DNA of 64,000 nucleotides, taken from Phallus indusiatus (Eukaryota; Basidiomycota; Agaricomycetes; Phallales; Phallaceae). The stretch's first letter is position 1. Each line of letters starts with the position of its first letter. The stretch spans positions 124,001 through 188,000 of the forward strand of contig JAQFWX010000027.1 of the NCBI GenBank assembly GCA_027605045.1, given 5' to 3'. The translations under genes were made by a program, and so were the position numbers. The notes beneath the pieces were generated by a model. It did not search any database. It was not told where the DNA came from and worked only from the letters and a program-made list of their open reading frames with translations. Below, piece by piece: positions 25,344-37,161 of the stretch.

Positions 25344-26373
25344 TATGGGAAGTTCGTACATCACTCCCACAACATTGAAGTTTCTCTTGTTGGTTTGGTT
25401 TTCGTTGTTGTATCAACATGGGGTAGTACTGTATATCTTCACTGTTACTCTGCGTATTTTCGCCAGAGCCCCCATGTAACATAGAGAGCCCCTTTTTAGT
25501 CAGACCCACGGTCTGACATGTATAACTAAAAGTGATCAAAAATGTCTTTGTTATCCATTTTTCTCGTTTGTGGGAAATGGTGAATCCTTTAAGTAAGGCG
25601 TTATAGCTGTGGAGAGGTAGTAGAGTGGTGACCGGTGACCGGTGTGTCGAACGTAGAGTCAGCGACACTAAGTGTGGCCCTGTGTGGGCGCTTACGTAGG
25701 TACTTTTTAGCTTAGTCACGCTCGCCTAGAGTTCAAGGCGAAGCCTTGAAAAGCTTGAAAGCTTGAACTCGTAGGTGAGCTATTATTTTTCATTTCATTT
25801 CATTTGTATAGTTCTAGCGTTCAAGGCTTCGCCTTGAACTCGTAGTGCATTCCGTCTCGTCGTAATATACATTATATTACTCCTAGTTGTTGTTACGGTG
25901 AAGCGTCGACTAGTTTTTCGCTCAGGGTTGCTTCTCTTCCTTACTCAGCCAAGAGTCTAAACAGAACTCATGGGCGCTGATATGGCCCTGTAATTAGTAT
26001 CTGATTAGAAATAATGGTGGTCACTGCTTCGTCCATGGTGCACGACGTTGCTTTGGGGGCCCTGGCTTTACCTGTACACGGCACGCCGGCGAACTGAGCG
26101 CCCATCCATTTCTTCACTCCACGACAGATTTTGAAATACCCTCTTCTCGCTGTATTCCACGGCCTGTTTTCTGGTTGCATTTTGATCTGACTCATCACAG
26201 CCAGATACTTGCCATGGACAAGACCGCCATGGAAATGAGGATTAGCTGCAGCGGTGCCAATCCGAAGAACTGAAATCACATTGGTCTTCACTGAGTGCTC
26301 AAAATAAAAACTGTTGCCTAAAACTGGTTTCTTCCATCGTAGGGACGTGTTCTCTAAATCATTTTTTTGAAGT
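25344..26373. other. Spacer between DUF6534 copies A and B
   Basis: About 1 kb, holding a cluster of nested palindromes (25720-25845). The open frame 25968-26390 on the minus strand overlaps the first exon of copy B and has no motif. Confidence 0.5.
25720..25845. repeat. Nested foldback repeats
   Basis: TTCAAGGC-GAA-GCCTTGAA (25732-25750) is a hairpin. An outer imperfect pair (GCTCGCCTAGAGTTCAAG near 25720-25737 and CTTGAACTCGTAGGTGAGC at 25762-25780) encloses it. A second hairpin GTTCAAGGC-TTC-GCCTTGAAC lies at 25819-25839. The units are copies of one motif in both orientations. A decayed foldback transposon or MITE remnant is likely. Confidence 0.6.
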
Positions 26374-28320
26374 ATGTCCAAATTGCCCAACGTACAATTA
26401 TTGTAAGTTTTTGTTTTGTAAAGGGCAAGATGTTCATCTAAATCATCAGGTTTGGCCCATTGCTTATCGGAGCATTTCTCAATACCATTCTCTATGGTGT
26501 AAGTTGTGGCTCAAAGACCAACAATGTCCGAATTCTGCAAATTTGACCTCTATTTTCCCTATAGATTCTCTTATTTCAAGTGCGTTAAACAATCATCCTT
26601 CTTGCCTCAGTCTCCAACTAATTCCAGCAGTTTTTCATCTACTTCCGTACCTATCGCAAGTTAGTCTCCATGGATCATCATCGATTAGCTGGATATGAAT
26701 TGACTGTTGAACCTTCACAGTGATGTTGCCTGGATGAAATATTTTGTAATGAATCTGACTTTAATTCCTTTTCAGGTAACTAAATATGTGTAATAATGAC
26801 CAGCTACTATATCTGTTGTTTTGCGATACTGTGGATACGATAGTCACTATCGGAATCGTTTACGAACCCCTAGTATTTCGTTATGGTACGTTAAACCGAT
26901 TGTTCTGGGTGGAAAGTCTAACGAGCTTGTTCATGAAAGGAACTTCACGAGCGACTCAACGGGTGCCTATTTGTATGTTTGTTCCGTCTATTCCGAAGTG
27001 ATATATGTAACGTGAGCATAAAATTACGCGCAGTGTTATTTTTCAGTATGTGTAAATTCTTCTAATTACTTTCACAGCACATTCACATATATTTGACTAG
27101 GTCCCTTGATAACAGTATGTAAACAATTGTTGATTATCTCTGTTTTCAACTATATCAAAACTCACTCGCGAAGGCCATTATCTCCACTTCAGTGCAATTA
27201 TTCGTCTGCTGGCGTATCAGCAAGATCACCGCATCAATGTTAATCCCGGTCACTATAGGCCTCCTGAGCTTGATTTCTCTCGGTACTTTTCTTGTTTAAA
27301 AACGTCTATTTCAAATTAAGTGGATATATTTAGGCGGTGGAGTGGCCACATGCATTTGTGGTGGAATATTTGACGACTTTGCTTTGCTAGAGAGGTTCAA
27401 CGGCGCGGTTATCGTTTGGTTGACTTCGTCTGCCATCGCGGATACTTCTGTCACTTTTATCATGACTATTTCTATGGTGAGAATAATCAGAATAAATAAG
27501 CTGATCTCTCTAACTCTAGACCAGCGTAAACGAAGGACCCGGGGCATTGCGGACACAGATGATGTTGTTGATCGGATCATTCGCCGTATGTGCATCCTGA
27601 GATTTCAAAGAGGGCAGAATGACAGAGGAATTAAACATACTATTAGATACCATTTGCGCAGGTGCCCTTACAGTTTTCTTTGCAACGATGGACATGGTGC
27701 TATTTGTGACTATGCCAGTAAGCGACGGATTATATTGAAGTGCTCAACTTTAGGATAAATTTATCGCAAAACCTCAGAAAAAACTGCTGTAAGTCACGAA
27801 CTCATTTAGTTGCTCATGTTATAATTCATAATTCAGTAATTTTGCCTTTGATTTTCCGCTCACCAAATTGTACACGAATTCATTATTATTGACCTTGAAT
27901 GCCCGCAGAAAGCCACATCGCAACAATATTGTTATTCACAGGCCACTTTCCTTAAATATTAATGAAAATCATAAGGTATTGTTAAACTAATATAAAATGA
28001 ATTAAACATGCTTACCTGGTCAAAATATAGAACATGCACGACTTTAAAAGCTCAATAGTGGGTACCGTATTTTGAACTTGGAATATCGTTCCAATCTCTT
28101 AAACCAGCTGTCTTCGTGCGTGTTTACCACGCTCCCAAAAAGCCCTTCACCAACAGCCGGATATCACCCGCAAAACAATCGACCTTTCCATTTCAATATG
28201 GATTCATACGCCGCTGACAATTATGATGGAGACACGTCTCTGAAACCATCCATACATGAAGTCAAGCGAACCAGTCATATAAGTTGTGAATGTATTGTCC
28301 ACATATCTTCCGTGTTCTAA
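26374..28320 (+). CDS. DUF6534 multi-pass membrane protein, copy B
   Basis: Sixteen exons: 26374-26402, 26450-26498, 26565-26579, 26631-26659, 26721-26745, 26804-26885, 26940-26972, 27034-27045, 27101-27114, 27174-27282, 27334-27476, 27525-27585, 27647-27717, 27778-27788, 27837-27975, 28108-28320; 344 residues. FGPLLIGAFLNTILYG opens the domain, EPLVFRYGTSRATQRVPI forms the loop, and FDFPLTKLYTNSLLLTLNAR closes it. Exon lengths follow copy A from exon 2 on; the 12-nt and 11-nt exons were placed by that template. The last exon is the least certain: it starts at the CAG ending 28107 and carries FNMDSYAADNYDGDTSLK, which resembles the tail of copy C. Most diverged of the four after the domain. 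Function unknown. Confidence 0.82.
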
Positions 28321-28801
28321 ATTAGACACAGACTGTCAGTTTGCGTACTGGCGGGCCAGGCTCTCTGACAGAGTTCCTTTTGGACTTAAGTAGGTGTTCC
28401 AGCATTTAAAATCCTCATGATCAGATATATTACTTGTACTATATTCCCAATTGTCAATTGTTTGCCAGTTTCTGCGCATGTGTTACTTTATCATCATTGA
28501 TGTCCGTTCTCGGTTAGGACGCCGTTATAACACTTCTGAGTTACGTCGTTGGTGCTTATTCCTACCCGAATATACGTGTATCAGGTCAGTGAAATAAGTA
28601 GACGAAAAGCGCTGTGTGATTTGAATGCACTGCGTCCAAACAGGGGAAATGGTGTGGCGCGAGGGGTGAGTTTTCAATGAAAATTCAAATCTCCTGGTCA
28701 TCTCACTCAATCAAAGCCGTACTTACTACATAATAATATTTAAACAGTACAAGATATAAATAACGTCGCGAAAACATGTTGTGAACAGTAAACGATAATA
28801 T
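28321..28801. other. Convergent spacer between copies B and C
   Basis: About 480 bp between two stop codons in tail-to-tail arrangement. It should contain both 3' ends; AATAATATT/TAAATA-rich stretches occur near 28731-28760. No gene seen. Confidence 0.5.
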
Positions 28802-30805
28802 TTAGGGGGATGGTACGTTAAATGTGGGAATGGATCCAGTTGTCGTCAAGTCCAGTTTCAAAGATGTATCTCCAACGGTATGGTTACCGTGATGAACGTC
28901 AGCAGCTGCCTCCAAATCGATATTGAAGGCTTGTTCTCCTTGTTGTTGACGGAGGCTTGGAGGGACTGGCGAAAGCTCAACCACGGTTGAAGATGTCTAA
29001 AATTAGTTATCCGAGTCAGAAGGGAGAGGTGAAAAAATTTCATGTTACAATACTCACTGTACCTGTGGTTTTCTGGCTATGCATGAACTTGTCCGCCTGT
29101 CGAAAGCATAAATACATTATGTATTTCTGTTTCAGAAATCGATGAAATACCTTTCTGTTGTTACTACTACTGCTACCAGACGTATTACCGTTGTTCCAAG
29201 TTAGCCCGAAAAGAACGTTATCTTGAGGACGTTGCTGCGCAATTGTATACCATCCTCCACGAGCATTTAAGGTCGATAACAATGAGTTTGTATACAACTT
29301 AGCCAGGGGAAAGTCGAAAGCGAAGTTACTGAATTGGAAAAACGTTATAGAAAGACGAGTATTGAAAGCGTAGGACATACAGTGAAGTGTTCTTAACACT
29401 CCATCATTAATCACTGAGGGAAGAGGTCTAAATCATTGATGCTTACCGGAACAGCTACGAATAGTACCACGTCTAGCGTTGCGAATAAAGCCGTAACGGC
29501 ACCTGTGTGAACGGTAACTGAAAACAATCAATCAATCTTCTCGCAGAGTAATATTCTCATAACAGTGCACGCACGACGGATGATTCGATCAATAGTATCA
29601 TCTGTTTTTACGTGACCCGTTCGTCGTCTGGCCTGACATAATCACTAAGATAAGACAGCATGAATGTTAACCTGTTGATTCTCACCAACGAGATGACCAG
29701 AGTGGTTGTGATAGAAATATCCGTAATGGCGGATGAAGTCAGCCAAGTTATAACCGCGCCTTTGAAGTTTTCAAGCTGAGCGAAGTCGACAAATATCGTG
29801 CTACAGACGCAAGTCGCTATTCCACCAGCTAAAGAAAAATCGATTTGTTAGAAGGGATGTTTGTCCAGACAGAAAAATAGCTGTTTGGTTTACTGAAGGA
29901 ACAAAAGACGAAAAAGCCTATAATGCTAGGAATCAATGCCGAGTTGTTGATGACCTTTATACGCCAACAGATAAAAAGCTGGACTGAAGTCGAGATAATA
30001 ACCTTTGATTCATGGTCAAACTTGAAACGTAGAAAAATCAAATTGTTTTTGTCTACACACCGTCATTAAAGGATCTAACGTAAAACGTAAGCCAACCTAC
30101 TGAAAGAAGGAGAACTAGTACTGCGACATACCGACATACAACACTGAACATAGGTGGTTTATTGGTATACATGAGCTCATTGATGATAAACAAAACTTAC
30201 TGATAGGCACGTGTCGAGTCGCTCGTGGGGTTCCTGCTCATACGTGTTGAAAATGCTATGATATTATGCGAAGCAGCTGTCTAACGTACCATACCGAAAT
30301 ACCAAAGGTTCGTAGATGACTCCTATATCAAACACTGTATTGAGGGTATCGCATATGACCAGGAACAGTATCTAAACACGTATCTTCTGATGATCTGAAG
30401 AATATAACGAAGTGACTTACAAAGAACCGCATCCGGGGCGAGTCTCTGTAGAAGAGTTCGACATGTCGGTTAGTACGCCAAAAGCCTTGATTGTATCAAA
30501 TAAACGAAACCCACTTTCGATATGTACGGAAGTAGATAAAGCTCTTGTTGGGTCGTTGGAAAACATTTCATCTATAAAGTCTATCATCGACATACCTGTA
30601 CGAGGAGAATCTGTAAAAAATGTTTATTTCAGTACTGGCACGGTTCGAGTTAGTTCTCCATCAAACTTGAACTCACTCCATAAAGGATGGTATTGATAAA
30701 CGCCCCGATTAATAGTGGACCAAATCTACAAAGGTATTAGAGATGAGCATACCATCCTGAGTCACCCCCTTTCACAATGACTCACAAGAGCTGTAAACTG
30801 GGCAT
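28802..30805 (-). CDS. DUF6534 multi-pass membrane protein, copy C
   Basis: Seventeen exons on the minus strand, from 30786-30805, 30677-30725, 30596-30610, 30515-30543, 30421-30445, 30290-30371, 30201-30233, 30132-30143, 30061-30074, 29894-30002, 29686-29828, 29575-29632, 29447-29517, 29381-29391, 29151-29328, 29058-29096 to 28802-28996; 360 residues. It starts MPSLQLLFGPLLIGAF, carries VIYEPLVFRYGTPRAT, ICWRI after the fourth helix, TDDTIDRIIRR, and KLYTNSLLSTLNAR. The cytosolic tail has RPQDNVLFG (shared with copy D), a Ser/Asn run and a Gln-rich stretch. Predicted seven helices; plasma membrane is a guess. Same exon template as the other copies. Confidence 0.88.
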
Positions 30806-33800
30806 ATTAAGGGTGGAACGAGTGAACAAGTCCTTGTCAGACGAGAAGGACAAAGCAGGTAAAAAGGGGTCTCTTATGTTCAAATGGCCGTGAGATTTTA
30901 GTTATATTATCTGTATAGCCCCAATATCGATTAAGCTTTAATAAAATAAAACCGAATACGTCAATTTCAATCTATTCACCAAAATTTGAAATGAAACTGA
31001 TGCAAATAAGTTTGATTTTCCGCGCTTATTGAGGTCAATAGTGCGGCATGGCGCGCCCCGTAAAATGCTTGGTTGGCAGCATGAGGTCAAGGTACGCAAC
31101 GAAGATCTTCATTCCGCAGTAGAACACAGAACAGAGCCCGAGTCTCTGTAGTATAGACCATACGGTCGAGCCGCTCCTTTATTTGGGAAGGAAGGAACGA
31201 ATGAGAACTGTGTCGTACTATTTTGGCGTGGTTGGCTGGCTCTGATCATCTCAAACATCAGACTGTCCACCTTGATTTGATTGAGTTAGATGGCCGATTT
31301 TGGACACGTGTCGGGTCATCGTGATGTTCAACTCTTTTTGACCCTTCTTGATTTCAATGAAGGTATATAGAGTGCGATCTCCGCTTATACCAGTTGGTCC
31401 TACCAGAAGCACAGAATAGGATCAGAGCGGACTGCGAAAAGGACGGCGGTAGGAAAAGCTAAGCTTTTGTAGAGACAGGATTATTACGAAAAGATGGTAC
31501 GAGTGGCCGCGCGGTGTTGTTTTGATGAAGAAGGAAGTCATGTGAAAGTTGCAGGTTGTGAGCTTGGCCTGCAACGGGCTGGTTTTGGGCTCAGGTCCCA
31601 TAAAGGATGATCAGTGTTCTTCTTTGATCATCTTTCGTGGATTATGAGAAATATATGCCAAACTTTGTTAAAGACGAGTATGTATTATGACTTTTCGTGA
31701 GCCGGTCGGCTTACGCAATAGAAAAGCTAATCGCTCGTCAGCTAAAGTTTACATCTCTTAAATTTTGAGAAACTTAGTATGAGCAAATCAAATGAGCTTG
31801 ATTAGGAATGCATGTTAAATAAAGCGGTGAGATATTGCATAGCTGAATGACGAGTTTGTCGTAAAGCGCTGCCAAAAAAGTTGAAAAGGGTACCGGTTTT
31901 AGTGCGGTTCTGACTGTTTGCCCAAGTTATTTTGCAGAGATCGCAGTTATTGTTGGGAAGGGCGCAGGTGGCCTCATCAGCATGAATGGCTATTGACAGC
32001 AGAGCAGGCGCCAAAAGAAACGCCACGATAGACTTGCGATAGATGCTGTGTTATGCATGTTATGTGGGAGGGTGCAGTATATGATAGAATCTAGGTGGCG
32101 TGTTAGTATGTGCAGTTTTTATGATTGATGAATCTTCTGATAGGGTCCAACCATTTAAATGATTGAATATACGGAACCATCGTGATTTTGTATTGTATAA
32201 TAGGGCCAGGGCGTCGAAGGTTGCGAGACAGTAGGTAATGATACAGCGAAGAAGTGAAGACATGAAATGCCCACTCGTTCCGACACCGGGTCCCTCATGC
32301 AGGAGTTTATTTCTCGCGCAACCGGAGCTTGACGGTCAACAATCAACTTTTTTTGCAAGCCTAATGGGAGGTATGTAAATACCGAGATTGACTGAAATGA
32401 CAAGTTTCCCCTTTCCATACCATTATTTCGATGATATATCATCAGCTAGGTGTAGTGTTTGATCCATTTTCATCACTCTTATGTAAGTACAATTGGTTGA
32501 AGCGTCAGAGAAGCCGAGCATGAGGGGGAAACAACGGCCACAACTCCATTAGGGAACATAATCAATCCAGGGCTACGCAGCGCTATTATCTAACATGGAC
32601 ATATGATATATCTCGTCAGATTAATCAAAGTCGGTGAACGAGGGAGATGTATCATAGCGTGTGCCTCTGGACGTTTGAGTTTGAAAACACCCATTACATT
32701 ATGAGCGTAGGGTAACATAACGTTAGGAGCCATGACTGGGTCAACTGGGCCGTCAAAAAAACGTCATCGAGGCGGCTGGCGGCTGAAACACCTTCGCAGA
32801 GGAGATCGTCGAGGTGAGCTAGCAGTGTGTCCACAGTTGATGGCCCGGAGTGACGAAGTGAGTCTCGTGCACTCCGAAACGGATTGCGAATGAAAATCAC
32901 TGGACCCTTGTGCTACGCTTTGTTTCGTTTCTCTCCACCCCCTCCCATTAACCCTTTATAGTTTATTTGTTCACGTAAACTCCAGGGATAATGCAAGTGG
33001 ATAGCCTCGCAATCCAGTGGATAGAATGGATAACGAGACCAGGACTTTTTTTGCAAGTGACATTTTCGAAAGATGGGAGTATAAGTCCGTAGCATGCTTG
33101 TTCCGTGCTCGGAATTACACAGACCATCAACTCGCGCGAGAGAGAATAAAACTAATTGGAGAAATAGAGTGAAAAGTGAATGACGTGCGATTGCTCGATG
33201 CTAGAGTTATTGAGCCCAGTCAAAACTCAAAGTGTCATGACACGGTCACTATACCTCCGAGTCGGCATAAAAAAATTCTCGGCTAAAGCGTGACGCGTAA
33301 CGCGTCGGACTTGAATTTACCGACTTTCTCCCAACAACTGGATGGTGAATAGGTTAAAAATTGCGTTTTCGAACAACTGCTTTCTATGGTCTAGGTATAT
33401 CATCTTTTCGCACCCTTAAGTTATACTCGAATTTTTACTCAATACTATGACGCCCGAGAACCAAAGGAGGCAAAAAGAATTTCGACGTTGGATAATATCT
33501 TCTTCCAATCCAATTTTCCCTGATAATGTGCTTCCTGATGTGAGTGTGCCGCGTCTCCGTTACTTTTTTTGTTAAGGAAGCTTCAGAGGGAAGATCGACG
33601 TTAGTTGTGTGTACAGTCCCGCACGCGGACGCGTGATGCATTGCAGGATGATTCAACATTTCGAACCCAGCTCAGCCAGCTCGTGTAGGCGTTTGATGGG
33701 GCAATTGGAAAGGTTATTTGGAAGATATTGCTTAATGAAATAGATCGAGTGTGCCTTGCAGAACGAAATGGTCAAAACTATAAGTAAACATGGTACATGT

Positions 33801-33861
33801 GATTGGCCAATTTGGCACCAAATTGACACATTCAATTTGTCAATCATATACTGCTTGTATG
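30806..33861. other. Spacer between copies C and D
   Basis: About 3 kb. The minus frame at 31802-32026 begins with a hydrophobic stretch and three Cys but has no ATG, so it is not called. Other frames are short and motif-free. Possible decayed sequence. Confidence 0.45.
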
Positions 33862-35784
33862 TTATTTGTTCAAAGACGTGTCTTCAATCATACCATCAGC
33901 AGCTGATTCTAGGTCTATACTGAAAGAGGCGCCGGCTTGTTTGCTTTTATGTCGTGTTGGTGGAATTCCGGAGAGGTCAACTACATCTGAAGATATCTAA
34001 GAGCGCAAAATGGGTCAATATCATAATTACGAGACACCCTAATACTTACGGATGTCATCTGCATATTATGCGTGTACATGTTCCGATTCCTCTGCCGACC
34101 AAGTAATGAACATGCTTGTACCAGAAGCGGATAACTGAGACTTAATAAGATACCTTTTGAATGCTCCTGTCACTGTTTTTACTACTTGTATTCCAAGATG
34201 ATGGCCCAAAAAGAACATTGTCTTGAGGACGATCTTGTTCGGTATCATACCGCCTACGAGCATTTAAAGTCGATAGAAGTGAATTCGTGTACAATTTGGT
34301 CAACGCGAAATCGAAGACGAAGTTACTGGCTCGCAAATATATCAAACGTGAAATTATTGAAGAGAATTCGTCACCCACAAAGTACTGTCCTAAAAAGCTC
34401 GAGATTAACGTTGCGTAGAATTATTGGTGTTTTGAAAGATCAACCACTTACTGGGATGGCTACAAAGAGTACCACGTCTAAGGTTGCAAATATAGCTGTG
34501 ACAGCACCTGTATGAATGGTAACTGCGAATAACTAAATACATTTGTCGTCGATACTCCATAACGATGAACATACGACGAATGATTCGATCAATAGCATCA
34601 TTCGTTTTCTCGTTGCTTGTTCGTCGCTTGGTCTGAAATAAACTCAGAACAGTAAGGTTCACCCGAAGTTCAAGGTTCGCACCAAAGAAACCACAAGGCT
34701 TATAGTGATAGAAATATCGGCTACCGCCGACGACCCCAACCAGGTTATGACCGCGGGATCGAGTTTGTTAAATTGGGAAAATTTGTTAAATATCGAACCG
34801 GTTATACATGTTGCTACCCCACCAGCTAACGGTTACTTTTGAGATAAGTTCTTTCAATGGAGAGAGAATAAAATATACCGAAAGCACTGAAGATAAATAT
34901 GCATATAAAGCTCGGGATTATCCATGATTTCGTGATTACTCTGATACGCCAGCAGATAAATGATTGGACGGAAGCAGATATAATGACCTTCTTCAATTCA
35001 GCCACGAAAATCCCCAAATAATAGCTGCTTTGTTAACATACGGTTAATAAGGGCGCTATGATAGATATAGTGGTCAAATTGCGCTGAAACTGCAAGTTTA
35101 TTCTAGCATACCGACTGGTAGCACTACAAGCAGTGCTTAGTTAAAATCATTCTGAATAGGACGCCGAATGGAACATACTGATTGGCACACGTTCAAGTGC
35201 TCTTGGCGTTCCTTTTTATGATTTAATCAGTTGGTGCTTTAATCGCTCGTTTTATCATTTCGACGTGCCATATCGCAATACCAGAGGTTCATATATTACC
35301 CCGATATCAAATATTGAATTCACCGTATCACAGAATACTAAAAAGAGAACCTGTGCACAATCTTTAAAGTGAATAAATGCTATGCACAATCTTGAAAATA
35401 CTTACGAAATATCTCAATCGGGCTGGATCTCTGCAGGAAAAGGTTTAAAGTATCAAGATAATTTAGCACGGGAAGAAATCCGGCGTTCACTGAATGAAAA
35501 TTTACCCGCGATATGCGCGAAAATAAAAAAAGCTCTTGTTGATTCAGAATTTAAGCTAAAAAGAGAGAAATTGATCACCGAAATACCTGTATCACGAGAA
35601 TCTATGGAGATAGCCGGGTCAATATTAATAATACTCAATAGCTTCGCTGTTGAGGCAAACTCACCCCATAGAGGAATATATTTATAAAAGCCCCGATAAG
35701 AAATGGACCAAATCTGAGACTATCAGTAGTGCTGATGACCTTGTTCATATTCACTTACAACGATTGCACATTAACACTGGACAT
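33862..35784 (-). CDS. DUF6534 multi-pass membrane protein, copy D
   Basis: Seventeen exons on the minus strand, from 35759-35784, 35665-35713, 35587-35601, 35506-35534, 35406-35430, 35269-35350, 35179-35211, 35112-35123, 35042-35055, 34879-34987, 34683-34825, 34575-34632, 34452-34522, 34379-34389, 34154-34325, 34050-34091 to 33862-33996; 341 residues. Motifs: FGPFLIGAFINIFLYG, VIYEPLVLRYGTPRAL, ICWRIRVITKSW, NDAIDRIIRR, FALTKLYTNSLLSTLNAR. The intron after exon 6 begins with GC (35268-35267) where the other three copies have GT, so this is a GC-AG intron or a damaged donor. The tail resembles copy C (RPQDNVLFG, SIDLESAADG). Function unknown. Confidence 0.87.
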
Positions 35785-37161
35785 GTCGAACTTCGTCCCA
35801 GCTAATGAATGACTCTTAGTGACCAGTCCGGCGGGGTGGGCAAGTTAGATGGACAGGGAAACCGAAACGCATGGAATAGAGATGTTGGATTATTTATATA
35901 ATTACTCAATGTTTGTATGTGTTTATATTGTCAGTGATAACTCAGGAGTCGGTTGATTAGACGGGCATGCCCATCATGATATTTTCACATTGGTGTGTAC
36001 TTGAAGCTGAAATTATTTCCTTTAGAGAGTGAACTGTACAAGGCAGCGCTACTTTTCAGGATTCATTTAGGTGAAATCCACCATCTATCCTCAACAAATC
36101 ATTCTTTGAACCAAGACCGACCAAGATAAAAGAGAATTATGAATCACAATTGTGCGAAATACCCCATAAAAAACGAGTATTACAGAGTTGGATCTGTGAA
36201 AAGATTTGGACTACCTTTGAATCGGATATGGGGTATCAACAAAACCATGGCCAGAAGAAGTACCAGTTACTGCGGTTGGTCCACACATCAAGTTCCGGGG
36301 CACACGCGAAAATAGGATGTTTCACGCGGGAGCCGTTGGCTAAGATAGGGCAAATTTGTCTAATTTGAATTTCGCTGGGTCGTTATCCTCTAGCGAACAT
36401 AAATTTCGCATAAGAGTGTGGGACAACAACATCACAATCTCTCTCTCACATTACATACTATGCATAGAAAATGATGCACGGGTTCCATTGATTTATCTAG
36501 AAAAGGGAACTTTTGAAGAATCCTGTGGAGCAAGGAGGAGCCAGCATTGATATCCGACATACTCAGTACAGTGTGGCGTTCCGCAGTGTTCCTGAGCTCT
36601 CACTGATTTGAAGAATATGCCTGGGAATATCATCCAAAAACGGACGGCTAAACCACACTCCCTATAGTTAATCTGCCTGGAAAGAGAAGCCTCGAACGAA
36701 AGAGACGCATACACTTGGTGCGGCCCAACAGTACGCACATCGAGAATGTAGCAATGAATGAGAGCAGGACCGCAGAACTGGTACAAAGGTACATCATGTA
36801 TTAGGATTCAACATATATTTTCTCTCGTCTAACGACTATCTTTATTGTATCATAGCAAAAAGACAATCAGATCAAACCGAATGAGTCAAATATAAGATTA
36901 AATCAATAAGTAAAAAAATACATTTCCAAATAAATCCTCTCTCTCGCGGAATATGCTGCTGGTACCGCGCAGTTTGAATATCTTTTCTCAAGCTTATATC
37001 CAAAAACGTTAACTACATTCTCAAGTTTTACCTGTCGTCGTAGTAACTGCCCGAGACGCGTAACTTGGCGGCAAGAGACCGGCGCTTATTGAATATTGAG
37101 GTCGGGTAAATAATTCGGGCGATGCCACTGACGTGCTTCGTGTCATGAACCAGTAATTACC
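35785..37161. other. Intergenic
   Basis: About 1.4 kb holding the upstream regions of copy D (-) and of the kinase fusion (+). Only short, motif-free frames. Confidence 0.5.

Noticed and set aside
25968..26390. 140-codon minus frame between DUF6534 copies A and B
   Set aside because: Overlaps the first exon of copy B, has no motif and no plausible splice partners.
31802..32026. Small secreted Cys-containing peptide
   Set aside because: The hydrophobic start and CxxxxxxC..C pattern are suggestive, but the frame begins at GTG with a stop just upstream and no ATG exon could be joined.
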